Shown piece after piece: positions 7,982 through 16,092 of a stretch of DNA of 34,432 nucleotides. Position 1 is the stretch's first letter, and each line of letters starts with the position of its first letter. The stretch is from Suilimivivens sp964458255 (lineage in GTDB: Bacteria; Bacillota; Clostridia; Lachnospirales; Lachnospiraceae), in the NCBI GenBank assembly GCA_964458255.1, contig CAYWHY010000014.1, forward strand, positions 1 through 34,432, read 5' to 3'. The notes below the pieces were generated by a model. The model was not told the origin of the DNA. It saw only the letters and a list, made by a program, of their open reading frames with translations, and did no database searches. The position numbers were made by a program, and so were the translations under genes.

Positions 7982-9355
7982 ATGCTTCCACAGGCATTTA
8001 CAGACCGAATGAAACAAATGTTGGGAGATGAGTATCCCGATTTTATCAAAAGTTATGATGAAACCAAAAACCAAGCGCTGCGTTTAAATCCTTTAAAGGG
8101 TTTAAACGGGCGCTTTTTGGAGTTAAGCCCCTTTCATCTTTCGCCGGTTCCCTGGACAGAGGAAGGGTATTATTATGGAGAAACGGACAAACCCGGTAAA
8201 CACCCGTATCATGAGGCCGGTGTTTATTATATACAGGAGGCCAGTGCAATGGTGCCTGTGACATATTTGGAGGCACAGCCGGGGGAAAAGATTTTGGATT
8301 TGTGTGCGGCACCGGGAGGAAAGAGTACCCAGATTGCAGCTGCCATGAAAGGACAGGGAATTCTGGTATGCAATGAAATTCATCCGGTCCGTGCCAAAAT
8401 TTTGTCAGAAAATATAGAGAGAATGGGTGTTACCAATGCAGTTGTGGTAAGCCATACTCCGGATGAACTGGCGGAGCGATTCACGAAATATTTTGACAGA
8501 ATACTTGTGGATGCACCCTGTTCGGGAGAAGGCATGTTCCGAAAAAAGGAAGAAGCCTGTGCGGAGTGGAGCATCGAGAATGTACATATGTGTGCAGAAA
8601 GACAGGATGAAATATTGGATGCGGCGGCAGGAATGCTTTGCGATGGCGGAAGACTTGTATACTCCACATGTACTTTTTCACCGGAGGAAAATGAGGGGAG
8701 CATCAGCCGCTTTTTAAAAAGACATCCTGAATTTTCAATTGTTTCCGTAAAAAAATATGAGGGAATGTCGGATGGAAAAGCCACTTGGACTAAAGAAGCA
8801 GCATCGCAAATAGAAGATACCATACGGCTTTGGCCCCACAAGGTAAGAGGTGAGGGGCATTATGCCGCTGTTTTGCTAAAGGAAGGGAACAATGAAAGTG
8901 TTATGCGTAGTAGCAGATATGGCTATGAAAAAGGGCTTCCGGAAAAGGAATATCAGGAATATCTTTCGTTTCGGAAAGACTTTTTGGTGAAAGAATGGCA
9001 GGGAACATTTATCAGATTTGGCGAGCAGTTGTATTTATTGCCGGAGAATACACCTTCCTTAAAGGGACTTAAGGTAGTAAGACCGGGACTTCATTTAGGA
9101 ACCATAAAAAAGAATCGTTTTGAACCTTCCCATGCATTGGCTCTTGCTTTGAAGGAAGAGGAGGTAAAGCAAAGCATAAATATATCTGCAGATGATGTGT
9201 TGGCAAAAGCTTATTTAAGCGGACAGACGTTCCCTGTGTCAGACAGGAACGGATGGTGCCTGATAGAAGTGGATGGTTACAGCATGGGCTGGGGAAAAGC
9301 AGCCGGCGGCATTATGAAAAACCATTATCCCAAAGGACTTCGAAAAGATTGGTAA
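7982..9355 (+). CDS. RsmF-like rRNA cytosine-C5 methyltransferase (NOL1/NOP2/Sun family)
   Basis: A 457-residue SAM-dependent RNA m5C methyltransferase. The Rossmann core begins at ILDLCAAPGGKSTQIAAAM (SAM-binding loop). The two family cysteines are both present: VDAPCSGEGMF (C180) and VYSTCTFSPEENE (C230), the second being the usual nucleophile. The C-terminal part, about residues 290-457, including QLYLLP and LKGLKVVRPGLHLGT, matches the PUA-like RsmF tail that contacts rRNA. The 16S rRNA target is inferred from RsmF. The start is ATG with AAGAGGTATGATAT ahead. It is probably co-transcribed with aspS. Confidence 0.92.
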   Translation: MLPQAFTDRMKQMLGDEYPDFIKSYDETKNQALRLNPLKGLNGRFLELSPFHLSPVPWTEEGYYYGETDKPGKHPYHEAGVYYIQEASAMVPVTYLEAQPGEKILDLCAAPGGKSTQIAAAMKGQGILVCNEIHPVRAKILSENIERMGVTNAVVVSHTPDELAERFTKYFDRILVDAPCSGEGMFRKKEEACAEWSIENVHMCAERQDEILDAAAGMLCDGGRLVYSTCTFSPEENEGSISRFLKRHPEFSIVSVKKYEGMSDGKATWTKEAASQIEDTIRLWPHKVRGEGHYAAVLLKEGNNESVMRSSRYGYEKGLPEKEYQEYLSFRKDFLVKEWQGTFIRFGEQLYLLPENTPSLKGLKVVRPGLHLGTIKKNRFEPSHALALALKEEEVKQSINISADDVLAKAYLSGQTFPVSDRNGWCLIEVDGYSMGWGKAAGGIMKNHYPKGLRKDW

Positions 9356-9394
9356 TATGCAGAAAAATATGCTATGATACTACTTAAGTATCAT
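9349..9394 (+). promoter_or_regulatory. Candidate promoter with palindromic operator before the TPR lipoprotein
   Basis: TTGGTA (9349-9354) and TATGAT (9373-9378) are 18 bases apart. The perfect inverted repeat ATGATACT/AGTATCAT (9374-9381/9387-9394, loop ACTTA) overlaps the -10 and the expected transcription start. It has no T-run, so it is more like an operator than a terminator. Confidence 0.4.
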
Positions 9395-9429
9395 GAGATG
9401 GTGTAAGTCAGTAAGCGGAGATATTTTTT

Positions 9430-10479
9430 ATGAAAGAAAATTGCATTAGGTTGGTATTCATAATGACTGCCTGCACTTTTTGGCTGAGCGGTTGCAGTTT
9501 GACGAAACAGGGAGAAAACATTAATGCCGGAATGGAAGCAATAGCGGCGCTTGATTATGATGCGGCACTTGTGAGCTTTGAACAGGCAAGAGAAACGGGA
9601 GAAAATAACAGACAGATGTATCGCGGTGAAGGACTTGCCTACATGGGGAAAACCATGTATGCAGAAGCGGCTGCATCGTTTGAAAGTGCACTTTCAAACA
9701 GCAACGGACGAGTTGATTCAATGGATTATGATATCAATTATTATCTGGCAACGGCCTATTACAAGCTCGGACAGTTGGATAGGGCAATCAAGGTCTATGA
9801 TGCCATTATAGCGTTGCGTCCTTCCGAGAAAGATGCTTATTATTTAAGAGGAGTGCTGTATACAGAAAAGGATAATTTGGAAGCGGCACTTGCTGATTTC
9901 GATAAAGCGATTGCACTTGATATAAAGGATTATGACAGACTGATTGATATTTACTGTGTACTGGATGATAACGGATACAGGGAATCGGGACAGACGTATC
10001 TGCAGGAGGCGATGGAGAATGGCACTAGGAATATGACTAATTATGAAAAGGGGCGCATCAGCTATTATCTGGATGATTATGAAAACGCCAGAAATTATCT
10101 GGAGAAGGCAAGGGATACCGGAGATTATGAAGCGATACTTTTTTTGGGGAAAACGCATGAGACTTTAGGTGACAGTAATTATGCAATCAGCGTTTATAAT
10201 ACCTATTTAGACAGCGAAGGTCCAAATCCCCATGTCCTGAACCAGATGGGACTTTGTAAATTACAGATGAAAGATTATAGTGGGGCGTTGGAAGCGTTTC
10301 AGACTGCGATGAGTATAGAAGATAACAGTATTATGCAGACTCTTAAGATGAACGAGATTGTAGCATATGAAATGTTGGGTGAGTACAAAAAAGCAGCCGT
10401 TCTGTTAGAGGCGTATTTAAAAAAATATCCGGATGATGAGGTTGCAAAAAGAGAGTATACCTTTCTGAAAACAAGGTAA
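9430..10479 (+). CDS. TPR-repeat lipoprotein
   Basis: A 349-residue lipoprotein. The signal peptide ends in the lipobox LSGC with the acylated cysteine at residue 22, so the protein is expected on the outer face of the cytoplasmic membrane. The mature part is about eight tetratricopeptide repeats, for example MDYDINYYLATAYYKLGQ followed by LDRAIKVYDAIIALRPSEKD, and later YSGALEAFQTAMSIED. TPR arrays bind other proteins, and the partner is not visible here. It lies downstream of the rRNA methyltransferase, separated by the promoter-operator at 9349-9394, so it is probably its own unit. There is no clear terminator after it except the NrdR palindrome region. Confidence 0.88.
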   Translation: MKENCIRLVFIMTACTFWLSGCSLTKQGENINAGMEAIAALDYDAALVSFEQARETGENNRQMYRGEGLAYMGKTMYAEAAASFESALSNSNGRVDSMDYDINYYLATAYYKLGQLDRAIKVYDAIIALRPSEKDAYYLRGVLYTEKDNLEAALADFDKAIALDIKDYDRLIDIYCVLDDNGYRESGQTYLQEAMENGTRNMTNYEKGRISYYLDDYENARNYLEKARDTGDYEAILFLGKTHETLGDSNYAISVYNTYLDSEGPNPHVLNQMGLCKLQMKDYSGALEAFQTAMSIEDNSIMQTLKMNEIVAYEMLGEYKKAAVLLEAYLKKYPDDEVAKREYTFLKTR

Positions 10480-10540
10480 AAACAGAATTTTCAAGATGCC
10501 TGTAAACCCAAAGCACCATATCCGACAAAAGAAATACCAG

Positions 10541-10588
10541 ACACAAGATATTATGTTGCATATTTTATGCAAACACAATATCTTGTGC
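10541..10588 (+). promoter_or_regulatory. Two NrdR boxes upstream of nrdD
   Basis: ACACAAGATATTATGT (10541-10556) and ACACAATATCTTGTGC (10573-10588) both fit the NrdR-box pattern ACACwAtATATwGTGT. Their centres are 32 bp apart, about three helical turns, which is the known arrangement. They also form the outer arms of a long imperfect palindrome whose inner arms are TTGCATA/TATGCAA. Repression by NrdR with ATP/dATP is inferred. Confidence 0.8.
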
Positions 10589-10594
10589 TTTTTA

Positions 10595-10623
10595 TTGACT
10601 TTTATAATAGCAAATGATACACT
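10595..10623 (+). promoter_or_regulatory. Candidate nrdD promoter
   Basis: TTGACT (10595-10600), a 17-base spacer and TACACT (10618-10623), placed just downstream of the second NrdR box, where bound repressor would block RNA polymerase. A leader of about 75 bases with the small hairpin TAACTG/CAGTTA precedes the GGGAGG ribosome site. Confidence 0.55.
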
Positions 10624-10704
10624 TTTTATACATGGTGTTTTAACTGTTTTAGCAGTTATTATTACTGTTGGTTCTAACGGATTTATAAGTGGGAGGTAGG
10701 TTTC

Positions 10705-13095
10705 ATGTTCCAGGTAATCAAAAGAGAAGGAGAGATGGCGGATTTTACTTTAACGAAAATCAGTGATGCTATCATGAAAGCATTTAATGCTACGGATGTC
10801 CAGTATAATAATGATGTGGTGGATTTGCTGGCACTTCGTGTTACAGCTGATTTTCAGGGCAAAGTAAAGGATGAGGGCATTCACGTAGAGGATATTCAGG
10901 ACAGTGTGGAGAAGGTGCTTGAGCAGGCAGGCTATGCAGAGGCTGCCAAGGCATATATTCTCTATCGTAAGCAGCGTGAAAAAATGAGAACAATGAAATC
11001 CACTATTCTGGATTATAAAGATGTGGTAAACAGTTATGTCAAGATAGAAGACTGGCGTGTAAAAGAAAATTCAACAGTTACTTATTCCGTAGGAGGTCTG
11101 ATTTTGAGTAATTCAGGAGCTGTTACGGCTAACTACTGGCTTTCGGAAATTTATGACCAGGAAATTGCTGAAGCACATCGTAATGCGGATATTCATATTC
11201 ATGATTTGTCCATGCTTACAGGTTATTGTGCTGGCTGGTCTTTAAAACAGCTGATTACGGAAGGCCTTGGCGGCATAACGGGTAAAATTACTTCGGCACC
11301 TGCCGCACATTTGTCGGTGCTTTGCAATCAGATGGTAAACTTCCTTGGAATTATGCAGAATGAATGGGCAGGAGCACAGGCATTTTCATCTTTCGACACA
11401 TATTTGGCACCTTTTGTAAAAATAGACAACCTTTCTTATAAAGAGGTAAAAAAATGTATTGAAGCATTTATATATGGTGTAAATACACCCAGCCGATGGG
11501 GAACCCAGGCTCCTTTTTCCAATATTACCTTAGATTGGACAGTGCCTGATGACTTGGCAGAATTGCCGGCTATTGTAGGCGGTAAGGAAATGGATTTTAA
11601 GTATAAGGATTGCAAGAAGGAAATGGATATGATTAATAAAGCCTTCATTGAGACAATGATTGAAGGGGATGCTAACGGCCGTGGTTTTCAGTATCCGATT
11701 CCTACGTACTCCATTACAAAAGATTTTGACTGGTCTGACACAGAAAACAACAGACTGTTGTTTGAAATGACAGCGAAGTATGGAACTCCGTATTTCTCAA
11801 ACTATATCAATTCCGATATGGAACCAAGCGATGTGCGCAGTATGTGTTGTCGTTTACGTCTTGACTTGCGTGAACTCCGAAAGAAAACAGGCGGATTTTT
11901 CGGCTCTGGAGAGAGCACGGGGAGTGTAGGTGTGGTTACCATTAATATGCCGAGAATTGCTTACCTGGCAGCCAATAAAGATGATTTTTATAAACGCTTA
12001 AATAAAATGATGGATATTGCGGCAAGGTCTCTTAAGATTAAGAGAGGTGTTATCAGCAAGCTGCTGGATGAAGGCCTATACCCTTATACCAAGAGATATT
12101 TGGGTACTTTTGACAATCACTTTTCAACCATCGGTTTAATTGGTATGAATGAGGTGGGATTAAATGCGAATTGGCTTCGTGCGGATATGACTGACAAAAG
12201 AACGCAGGAATTTACCAAGGAAGTGTTGAATCACATGAGAGAGAGACTGTCCGATTATCAGGAGCAGTATGGTGATTTATATAATTTAGAGGCAACACCG
12301 GCAGAAAGTACCACATACCGGCTGGCAAAGCATGACAAAAAGAAATGGCCTGCCATCAAGACGGCAGGAAAAGTGGGGGATACACCTTATTATACAAATT
12401 CATCTCATCTTCCGGTAGATTATACCGCAGATATTTTTGAGGCACTGGACATTCAGGATGAGCTGCAGACACTGTATACGTCGGGGACCGTTTTCCATGC
12501 CTTTTTAGGTGAAAAGGTTCCGGATTGGAAGGCGGCAGCAGATTTAATCAGAACGATTGCCGAAAATTATAAACTGCCTTATTATACATTATCACCTACG
12601 TATTCGATTTGTAAGGAACACGGATATTTAGCAGGTGAGCAGCATAGTTGTCCTCATTGTGGTAAAGTAACGGAGGTTTACAGCCGTATTACCGGTTATT
12701 ACAGACCGGTACAAAACTGGAATGACGGAAAATTGCAGGAATATAAAAACAGAAGGACTTATGATGTGGCAAATTCGGTTTTGAGACACTCTTCGGCAGA
12801 ACCTGTGTTGGCAGAAAAAGAGAATGTTGTGCAAAAAGCAGAGAATATCACTTACCTGTTCACAACAAAAACCTGTCCGAATTGCAGCCTTGCAAAGGAA
12901 TATTTAAAGGACTTTTCTTATGTGCTTATAGATGCGGAAGAAAATGCGGATTTGGTACAAAAGTATGGTGTCATGCAGGCTCCCACACTTGTGGTGGTGA
13001 ATGGAAAAAATGTGAAGAAATATGGAAATGCTTCCAGAATTAAGGCCTTTACGGAAAACCTGCAGGAAGAGAAAAACAGGATGAGTCATGTGTAA
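10705..13095 (+). CDS. nrdD: Anaerobic ribonucleoside-triphosphate reductase with C-terminal redoxin domain
   Basis: Class III reductase of 796 residues, making dNTPs without oxygen. An ATP-cone allosteric domain occupies about residues 3-95. The catalytic barrel includes SVGGLILSNSGAVTANYW, DIHIHDL and CAGWSLKQLITEGLGG. The C-terminal zinc site starts at CPHC (C649, C652), and the glycyl radical site is in SRITGYYRP (G664). After a short linker, ITYLFTTKTCPNCSLAKEYL begins a glutaredoxin/NrdH-like domain with the CPNC redox pair (C724, C727) and a QAPTLVV cis-proline loop. The fused redoxin probably supplies electrons to the active-site cysteines. The activase NrdG is not next door. GGGAGG lies eight bases before the ATG. 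It is likely controlled by NrdR. Confidence 0.95.
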   Translation: MFQVIKREGEMADFTLTKISDAIMKAFNATDVQYNNDVVDLLALRVTADFQGKVKDEGIHVEDIQDSVEKVLEQAGYAEAAKAYILYRKQREKMRTMKSTILDYKDVVNSYVKIEDWRVKENSTVTYSVGGLILSNSGAVTANYWLSEIYDQEIAEAHRNADIHIHDLSMLTGYCAGWSLKQLITEGLGGITGKITSAPAAHLSVLCNQMVNFLGIMQNEWAGAQAFSSFDTYLAPFVKIDNLSYKEVKKCIEAFIYGVNTPSRWGTQAPFSNITLDWTVPDDLAELPAIVGGKEMDFKYKDCKKEMDMINKAFIETMIEGDANGRGFQYPIPTYSITKDFDWSDTENNRLLFEMTAKYGTPYFSNYINSDMEPSDVRSMCCRLRLDLRELRKKTGGFFGSGESTGSVGVVTINMPRIAYLAANKDDFYKRLNKMMDIAARSLKIKRGVISKLLDEGLYPYTKRYLGTFDNHFSTIGLIGMNEVGLNANWLRADMTDKRTQEFTKEVLNHMRERLSDYQEQYGDLYNLEATPAESTTYRLAKHDKKKWPAIKTAGKVGDTPYYTNSSHLPVDYTADIFEALDIQDELQTLYTSGTVFHAFLGEKVPDWKAAADLIRTIAENYKLPYYTLSPTYSICKEHGYLAGEQHSCPHCGKVTEVYSRITGYYRPVQNWNDGKLQEYKNRRTYDVANSVLRHSSAEPVLAEKENVVQKAENITYLFTTKTCPNCSLAKEYLKDFSYVLIDAEENADLVQKYGVMQAPTLVVVNGKNVKKYGNASRIKAFTENLQEEKNRMSHV

Positions 13096-13126
13096 AAAAT
13101 GAATGCAAAGGAGACAGAGAAAAGAA

Positions 13127-14059
13127 ATGATTAACAAACTGGTGAAGAAGATTAAAGAAACGGGTGCACCTATTGTAGTGGGTCTTGATCCTATGATGAA
13201 ATTTGTACCGGAGCACATTCAGAAAAAAGCGTTTGCCGAGTTCGGAGAAACGTTGGAAGGTGCTGCGGAAGCAATCTGGCAGTACAACAAAGTAATTGTA
13301 GATCATATTTACGATATTGTTCCTGCAGTGAAACCACAGATTGCCATGTATGAACAGTTTGGAATCCCCGGTCTTATTGCATTTAAGAAAACAGTAGACT
13401 ATTGTAAGGAAAAGGATTTGGCTGTTATAGGTGACGTGAAGAGAGGCGATATCGGTTCTACTTCTGAAGCTTACGCAGTAGGACATTTGGGAAAAGTGCA
13501 GGTAGGCAGCAAAGCTTATTATGGATTTGATGAAGACTTCGCAACCGTAAATCCTTATCTTGGCTCTGATGGTATCAATCCGTTTATAAAGGTGTGTAAG
13601 GAAGAAAATAAAGGTTTATTTATCTTAGTTAAGACATCCAATCCCAGCAGCGGTGAATTTCAGGACAGAATCTTAAAAGATACTGACAAACCTCTTTACG
13701 AGATGGTTGGAGAGCAGGTTGCCAAGTGGGGGGCAGAGCATATGGGAGAAGATTACAGTTATATCGGAGCAGTAGTAGGTGCTACTTATCCTGAAATGGG
13801 CAAAATTCTCCGTAAAGTAATGCCTAAGAGCTATATTTTAGTACCCGGTTACGGTGCACAGGGTGGTAAAGGCGCTGATTTGGTTCATTTCTTCAATGAG
13901 GATGGACTAGGTGCAATTGTAAATTCCTCCAGAGGGATTATTGCGGCATATCAGCAGGAAAAATATGCTTCTTTCGGAGCAGAGAATTTTGGAGAGGCTT
14001 CCAGGGCAGCAGTAGAGGATATGAAAGCAGATATTCAAGAGGCACTTGAAAACCGCTAA
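13127..14059 (+). CDS. pyrF: Orotidine 5'-phosphate decarboxylase
   Basis: A 310-residue enzyme of the longer (subfamily 2) OMP decarboxylase type. It converts OMP to UMP, the last step of UMP synthesis. VVGLDPM holds the first substrate-binding aspartate, DVKRGDIGSTSEAY is the catalytic D-x-K-x-x-D set (D103, K105, D108), and VPGYGAQGG plus VNSSRGII form the phosphate site. I start it at the ATG at 13127 because MINKLVKKIKETGAPIVVGLDP matches the family; AAGGAG is 13 bases ahead, a long gap. An in-frame ATG at 13103 has no site. Other pyr genes are not adjacent. It lies 31 bases after nrdD, so both may share a transcript for nucleotide supply. Confidence 0.95.
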   Translation: MINKLVKKIKETGAPIVVGLDPMMKFVPEHIQKKAFAEFGETLEGAAEAIWQYNKVIVDHIYDIVPAVKPQIAMYEQFGIPGLIAFKKTVDYCKEKDLAVIGDVKRGDIGSTSEAYAVGHLGKVQVGSKAYYGFDEDFATVNPYLGSDGINPFIKVCKEENKGLFILVKTSNPSSGEFQDRILKDTDKPLYEMVGEQVAKWGAEHMGEDYSYIGAVVGATYPEMGKILRKVMPKSYILVPGYGAQGGKGADLVHFFNEDGLGAIVNSSRGIIAAYQQEKYASFGAENFGEASRAAVEDMKADIQEALENR

Positions 14060-14118
14060 ATAACAGAGAAAATGCCCGGTTTTGCTTGCCTTCCATAGAA
14101 AAAAATGATACACTTACA

Positions 14119-14145
14119 TTAACAGTAGGTGATTTATGCCGATAT
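14119..14145 (+). promoter_or_regulatory. Sigma-28 (SigD-type flagellar) promoter candidate
   Basis: TTAA (14119-14122), a 15-base spacer and GCCGATAT (14138-14145). The -10 is an exact match to the flagellar sigma-28 consensus (TAAA-N15-GCCGATAT) and the -35 differs at one of four bases. It lies about 60 bases before the ATG at 14207. Confidence 0.65.
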
Positions 14146-14206
14146 AGCATATAACATGCAAATGGGGAACAGGGAGGTTCCACTTCATATTCAAAGGAGT
14201 GATGGT

Positions 14207-14998
14207 ATGGGAATCAGCATTCATGTAAATGCAAAACAGGATTATTCTTATTTATTCCGTAATTTTTCTGCAGGCAGCAGTAGCAACGGACTTGGAAATT
14301 TGAATTTCTTCTCCGATTATGCCGCTATTAAGAACGGCAGCTACGGTAAGCTGATGAAAGCTTATTATGCAAAGGATGACAGTGACGGTACGCCGACAGC
14401 CGCAATAAGTAAAATTGACAGCAGGACAACGTCTACAGCAGCAGATTCCACTAGGACATTGGCAGCGATTGAAAAGTCAGCAGATAAACTAAAAGAATCC
14501 GCAGATGCACTCATCAGCAAAGGTGCCGACTCTGTGTTTAAGCAGAAAGAGATTGTCACTAAAGATGAAAACGGTGTAGAAACTGCCAAAAAGGGTTATG
14601 ATACAGACGCAATTTACAGTGCGGTATCTGATTTTGTAAAGGATTATAATTCCCTTCTTGAAAATGCCGGCAATGCCAACGCTACCAATATTTCGAATAA
14701 GACATTATCACTTGTGAATATGACGAAAGCGAATGAAAAGCTTCTTTCCGATGTAGGAATTACCATTGATAAGGACAATGCTTTATCCATACACGAAGAG
14801 ACTTTCAAGAAGGCAGATGTGAGTACGGTAAAGACTTTGTTCAACGGCAGTGGTTCTTATGCATACAGAGTTTCCGCACAGGCATCTTTGATTGATTTTG
14901 CGGCAAACACGGAAAGCAGCAGGGCAAATACTTATACCTTTAACGGAACCTATGGCAACACGTATTCAACAGGAAATATTTTTAATTCTCTGTTCTAA
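14207..14998 (+). CDS. FliD C-terminus-like protein, probable flagellar regulon member
   Basis: A 263-residue secreted-type protein without a signal peptide. DFVKDYNSLLE, LSDVGITIDKDNALSIHEETF and STVKTLFNGSGSYAYRV follow the order of the C-terminal D0-D1 region of the flagellar cap protein FliD. The preceding helical part (TRTLAAIEKSADKLKESADAL) would form a coiled coil. The protein is much shorter than FliD (usually over 450) and lacks its N-terminal and variable domains. The sequence ends in FNSLF. The ATG at 14207 has AAAGGAG seven bases ahead; an upstream in-frame ATG at 14129 lies inside the promoter and is rejected. The sigma-28 site supports a motility role, perhaps cap, filament or export related. 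No other flagellar gene is nearby. Confidence 0.6.
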   Translation: MGISIHVNAKQDYSYLFRNFSAGSSSNGLGNLNFFSDYAAIKNGSYGKLMKAYYAKDDSDGTPTAAISKIDSRTTSTAADSTRTLAAIEKSADKLKESADALISKGADSVFKQKEIVTKDENGVETAKKGYDTDAIYSAVSDFVKDYNSLLENAGNANATNISNKTLSLVNMTKANEKLLSDVGITIDKDNALSIHEETFKKADVSTVKTLFNGSGSYAYRVSAQASLIDFAANTESSRANTYTFNGTYGNTYSTGNIFNSLF

Positions 14999-15025
14999 GG
15001 TGCAGGCAGAATAATTGGTATGACA

Positions 15026-15063
15026 ACAGCTAAAAGTTATTTTTAAAACTTTTAGCTGTTTTT
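15026..15063 (+). terminator. Rho-independent terminator after the FliD-like gene
   Basis: ACAGCTAAAAGTT (15026-15038) pairs perfectly with AACTTTTAGCTGT (15047-15059), a 13-bp stem with an 8-base loop, followed by a run of T. Confidence 0.92.
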
Positions 15064-15069
15064 AGATGA

Positions 15070-15098
15070 TACACATCAATATGCAGATATGTTATACT
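15070..15098 (+). promoter_or_regulatory. Candidate promoter of the kduI-kduD operon
   Basis: TATACT (15093-15098) in the context TGTTATACT is a good -10. TACACA 17 bases upstream is a weak -35. The start point would be near 15105, leaving an 80-base leader that contains the small inverted repeat TGCTT/AAGCA. No regulator site was recognised with confidence. Confidence 0.4.
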
Positions 15099-15187
15099 AA
15101 CGGGGGACAGTGCTTAAGTTTGCTCGAAGCATTTACCGAATGTGAGAAGATTATGAGTGAGAACAATAAAGGAAGGATGGGGTACAT

Positions 15188-16048
15188 ATGGAAGTAAGAA
15201 CAGCGGCTTCACCGAAAGATGTGAAGTATTATACAACAGAGAGACTTAGAGAGGAATTCCTGATTCAGGACTTGTTTGTGCCGGGAAAAATGAAACTGGT
15301 ATACAGTCATATCGACAGAATTATTACAGGTGCCGCCATGCCGCTTTCCCCTATTGTGTTAACAGCGGGAGATGAGCTGCGTGCCGATTATTTTTTGCAG
15401 AGAAGAGAAATGGGCGTTATCAATATCGGCGGCGCAGGCGTGATTACTATCGATGGAAAAAAATATGAGGTTGGTTTTAAAGAGGCAATGTATATCGGTA
15501 TGGGATCTAAGGATATTGTATTTGACAGTGTGGATGCACATAATCCTGCCAGGTTTTACATAAACAGTGCACCGGCACATACCACCTATCCCACTGTGCT
15601 TATTAAGCCGGAAGGAACAGCGGAAGAAGGTGTGGTAATTGTAAAGGCTGAAAATAAAGTGGAGCTTGGGAGCCTTGAAGAGTCCAATCACAGAGTTATT
15701 TGCAAGTACATTCTTCCCGGACAGGTGGAGAGCTGCCAGCTGGTTATGGGAATGACCAAGCTTGCCCCCGGCAGTGTATGGAATACCATGCCTTGTCATA
15801 CCCACGACAGACGTATGGAGGTTTATCTTTATTTTGAAATGCCGGAGGATGCCTTTGTCATGCATTATATGGGAGAACCGACAGAGACGAGGCATATCGT
15901 TATGAAAAATGAAGAAGCAGTAATTTCTCCCAGCTGGTCCATCCATGCAGGCTGCGGTTCACAGGCATATACTTTTATCTGGGGAATGGTCGGAGAAAAT
16001 CAGGACTTTGGCGATATGGACAATGTGTCAAACAAGGATTTGAGATAG
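15188..16048 (+). CDS. kduI: 5-dehydro-4-deoxy-D-glucuronate isomerase
   Basis: A 286-residue cupin enzyme, close to the usual 275-280. It converts 5-keto-4-deoxyuronate (DKI), from unsaturated pectin or glycosaminoglycan disaccharides, into 3-deoxy-D-glycero-2,5-hexodiulosonate (DKII). The zinc ligands are visible: H204, H206 and E211 in PCHTHDRRMEVYLYF and H253 in WSIHAGCGS. The N-terminal LREEFLIQDLF, VYSHIDRIITGAAMP and FLQRREMGVINIGG are typical. GGAAGGATGGGG precedes the ATG. kduD follows after 44 bases. No lyase or hydrolase that would make its substrate is present in the window. Confidence 0.97.
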   Translation: MEVRTAASPKDVKYYTTERLREEFLIQDLFVPGKMKLVYSHIDRIITGAAMPLSPIVLTAGDELRADYFLQRREMGVINIGGAGVITIDGKKYEVGFKEAMYIGMGSKDIVFDSVDAHNPARFYINSAPAHTTYPTVLIKPEGTAEEGVVIVKAENKVELGSLEESNHRVICKYILPGQVESCQLVMGMTKLAPGSVWNTMPCHTHDRRMEVYLYFEMPEDAFVMHYMGEPTETRHIVMKNEEAVISPSWSIHAGCGSQAYTFIWGMVGENQDFGDMDNVSNKDLR

Positions 16049-16092
16049 ATGAATGCGTAAAATAAAAGGCTGAACAAAAAGGAATGAACAAG

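Noticed and set aside
10496..10699. 67-residue plus-strand frame between the TPR gene and nrdD
   Set aside because: It covers the NrdR boxes and promoter, has no ribosome site, and its sequence has no protein-like pattern.
14129..14206. Upstream start for the FliD-like protein
   Set aside because: The ATG at 14129 lies inside the spacer of the sigma-28 promoter and has no ribosome site; the ATG at 14207 has AAAGGAG.
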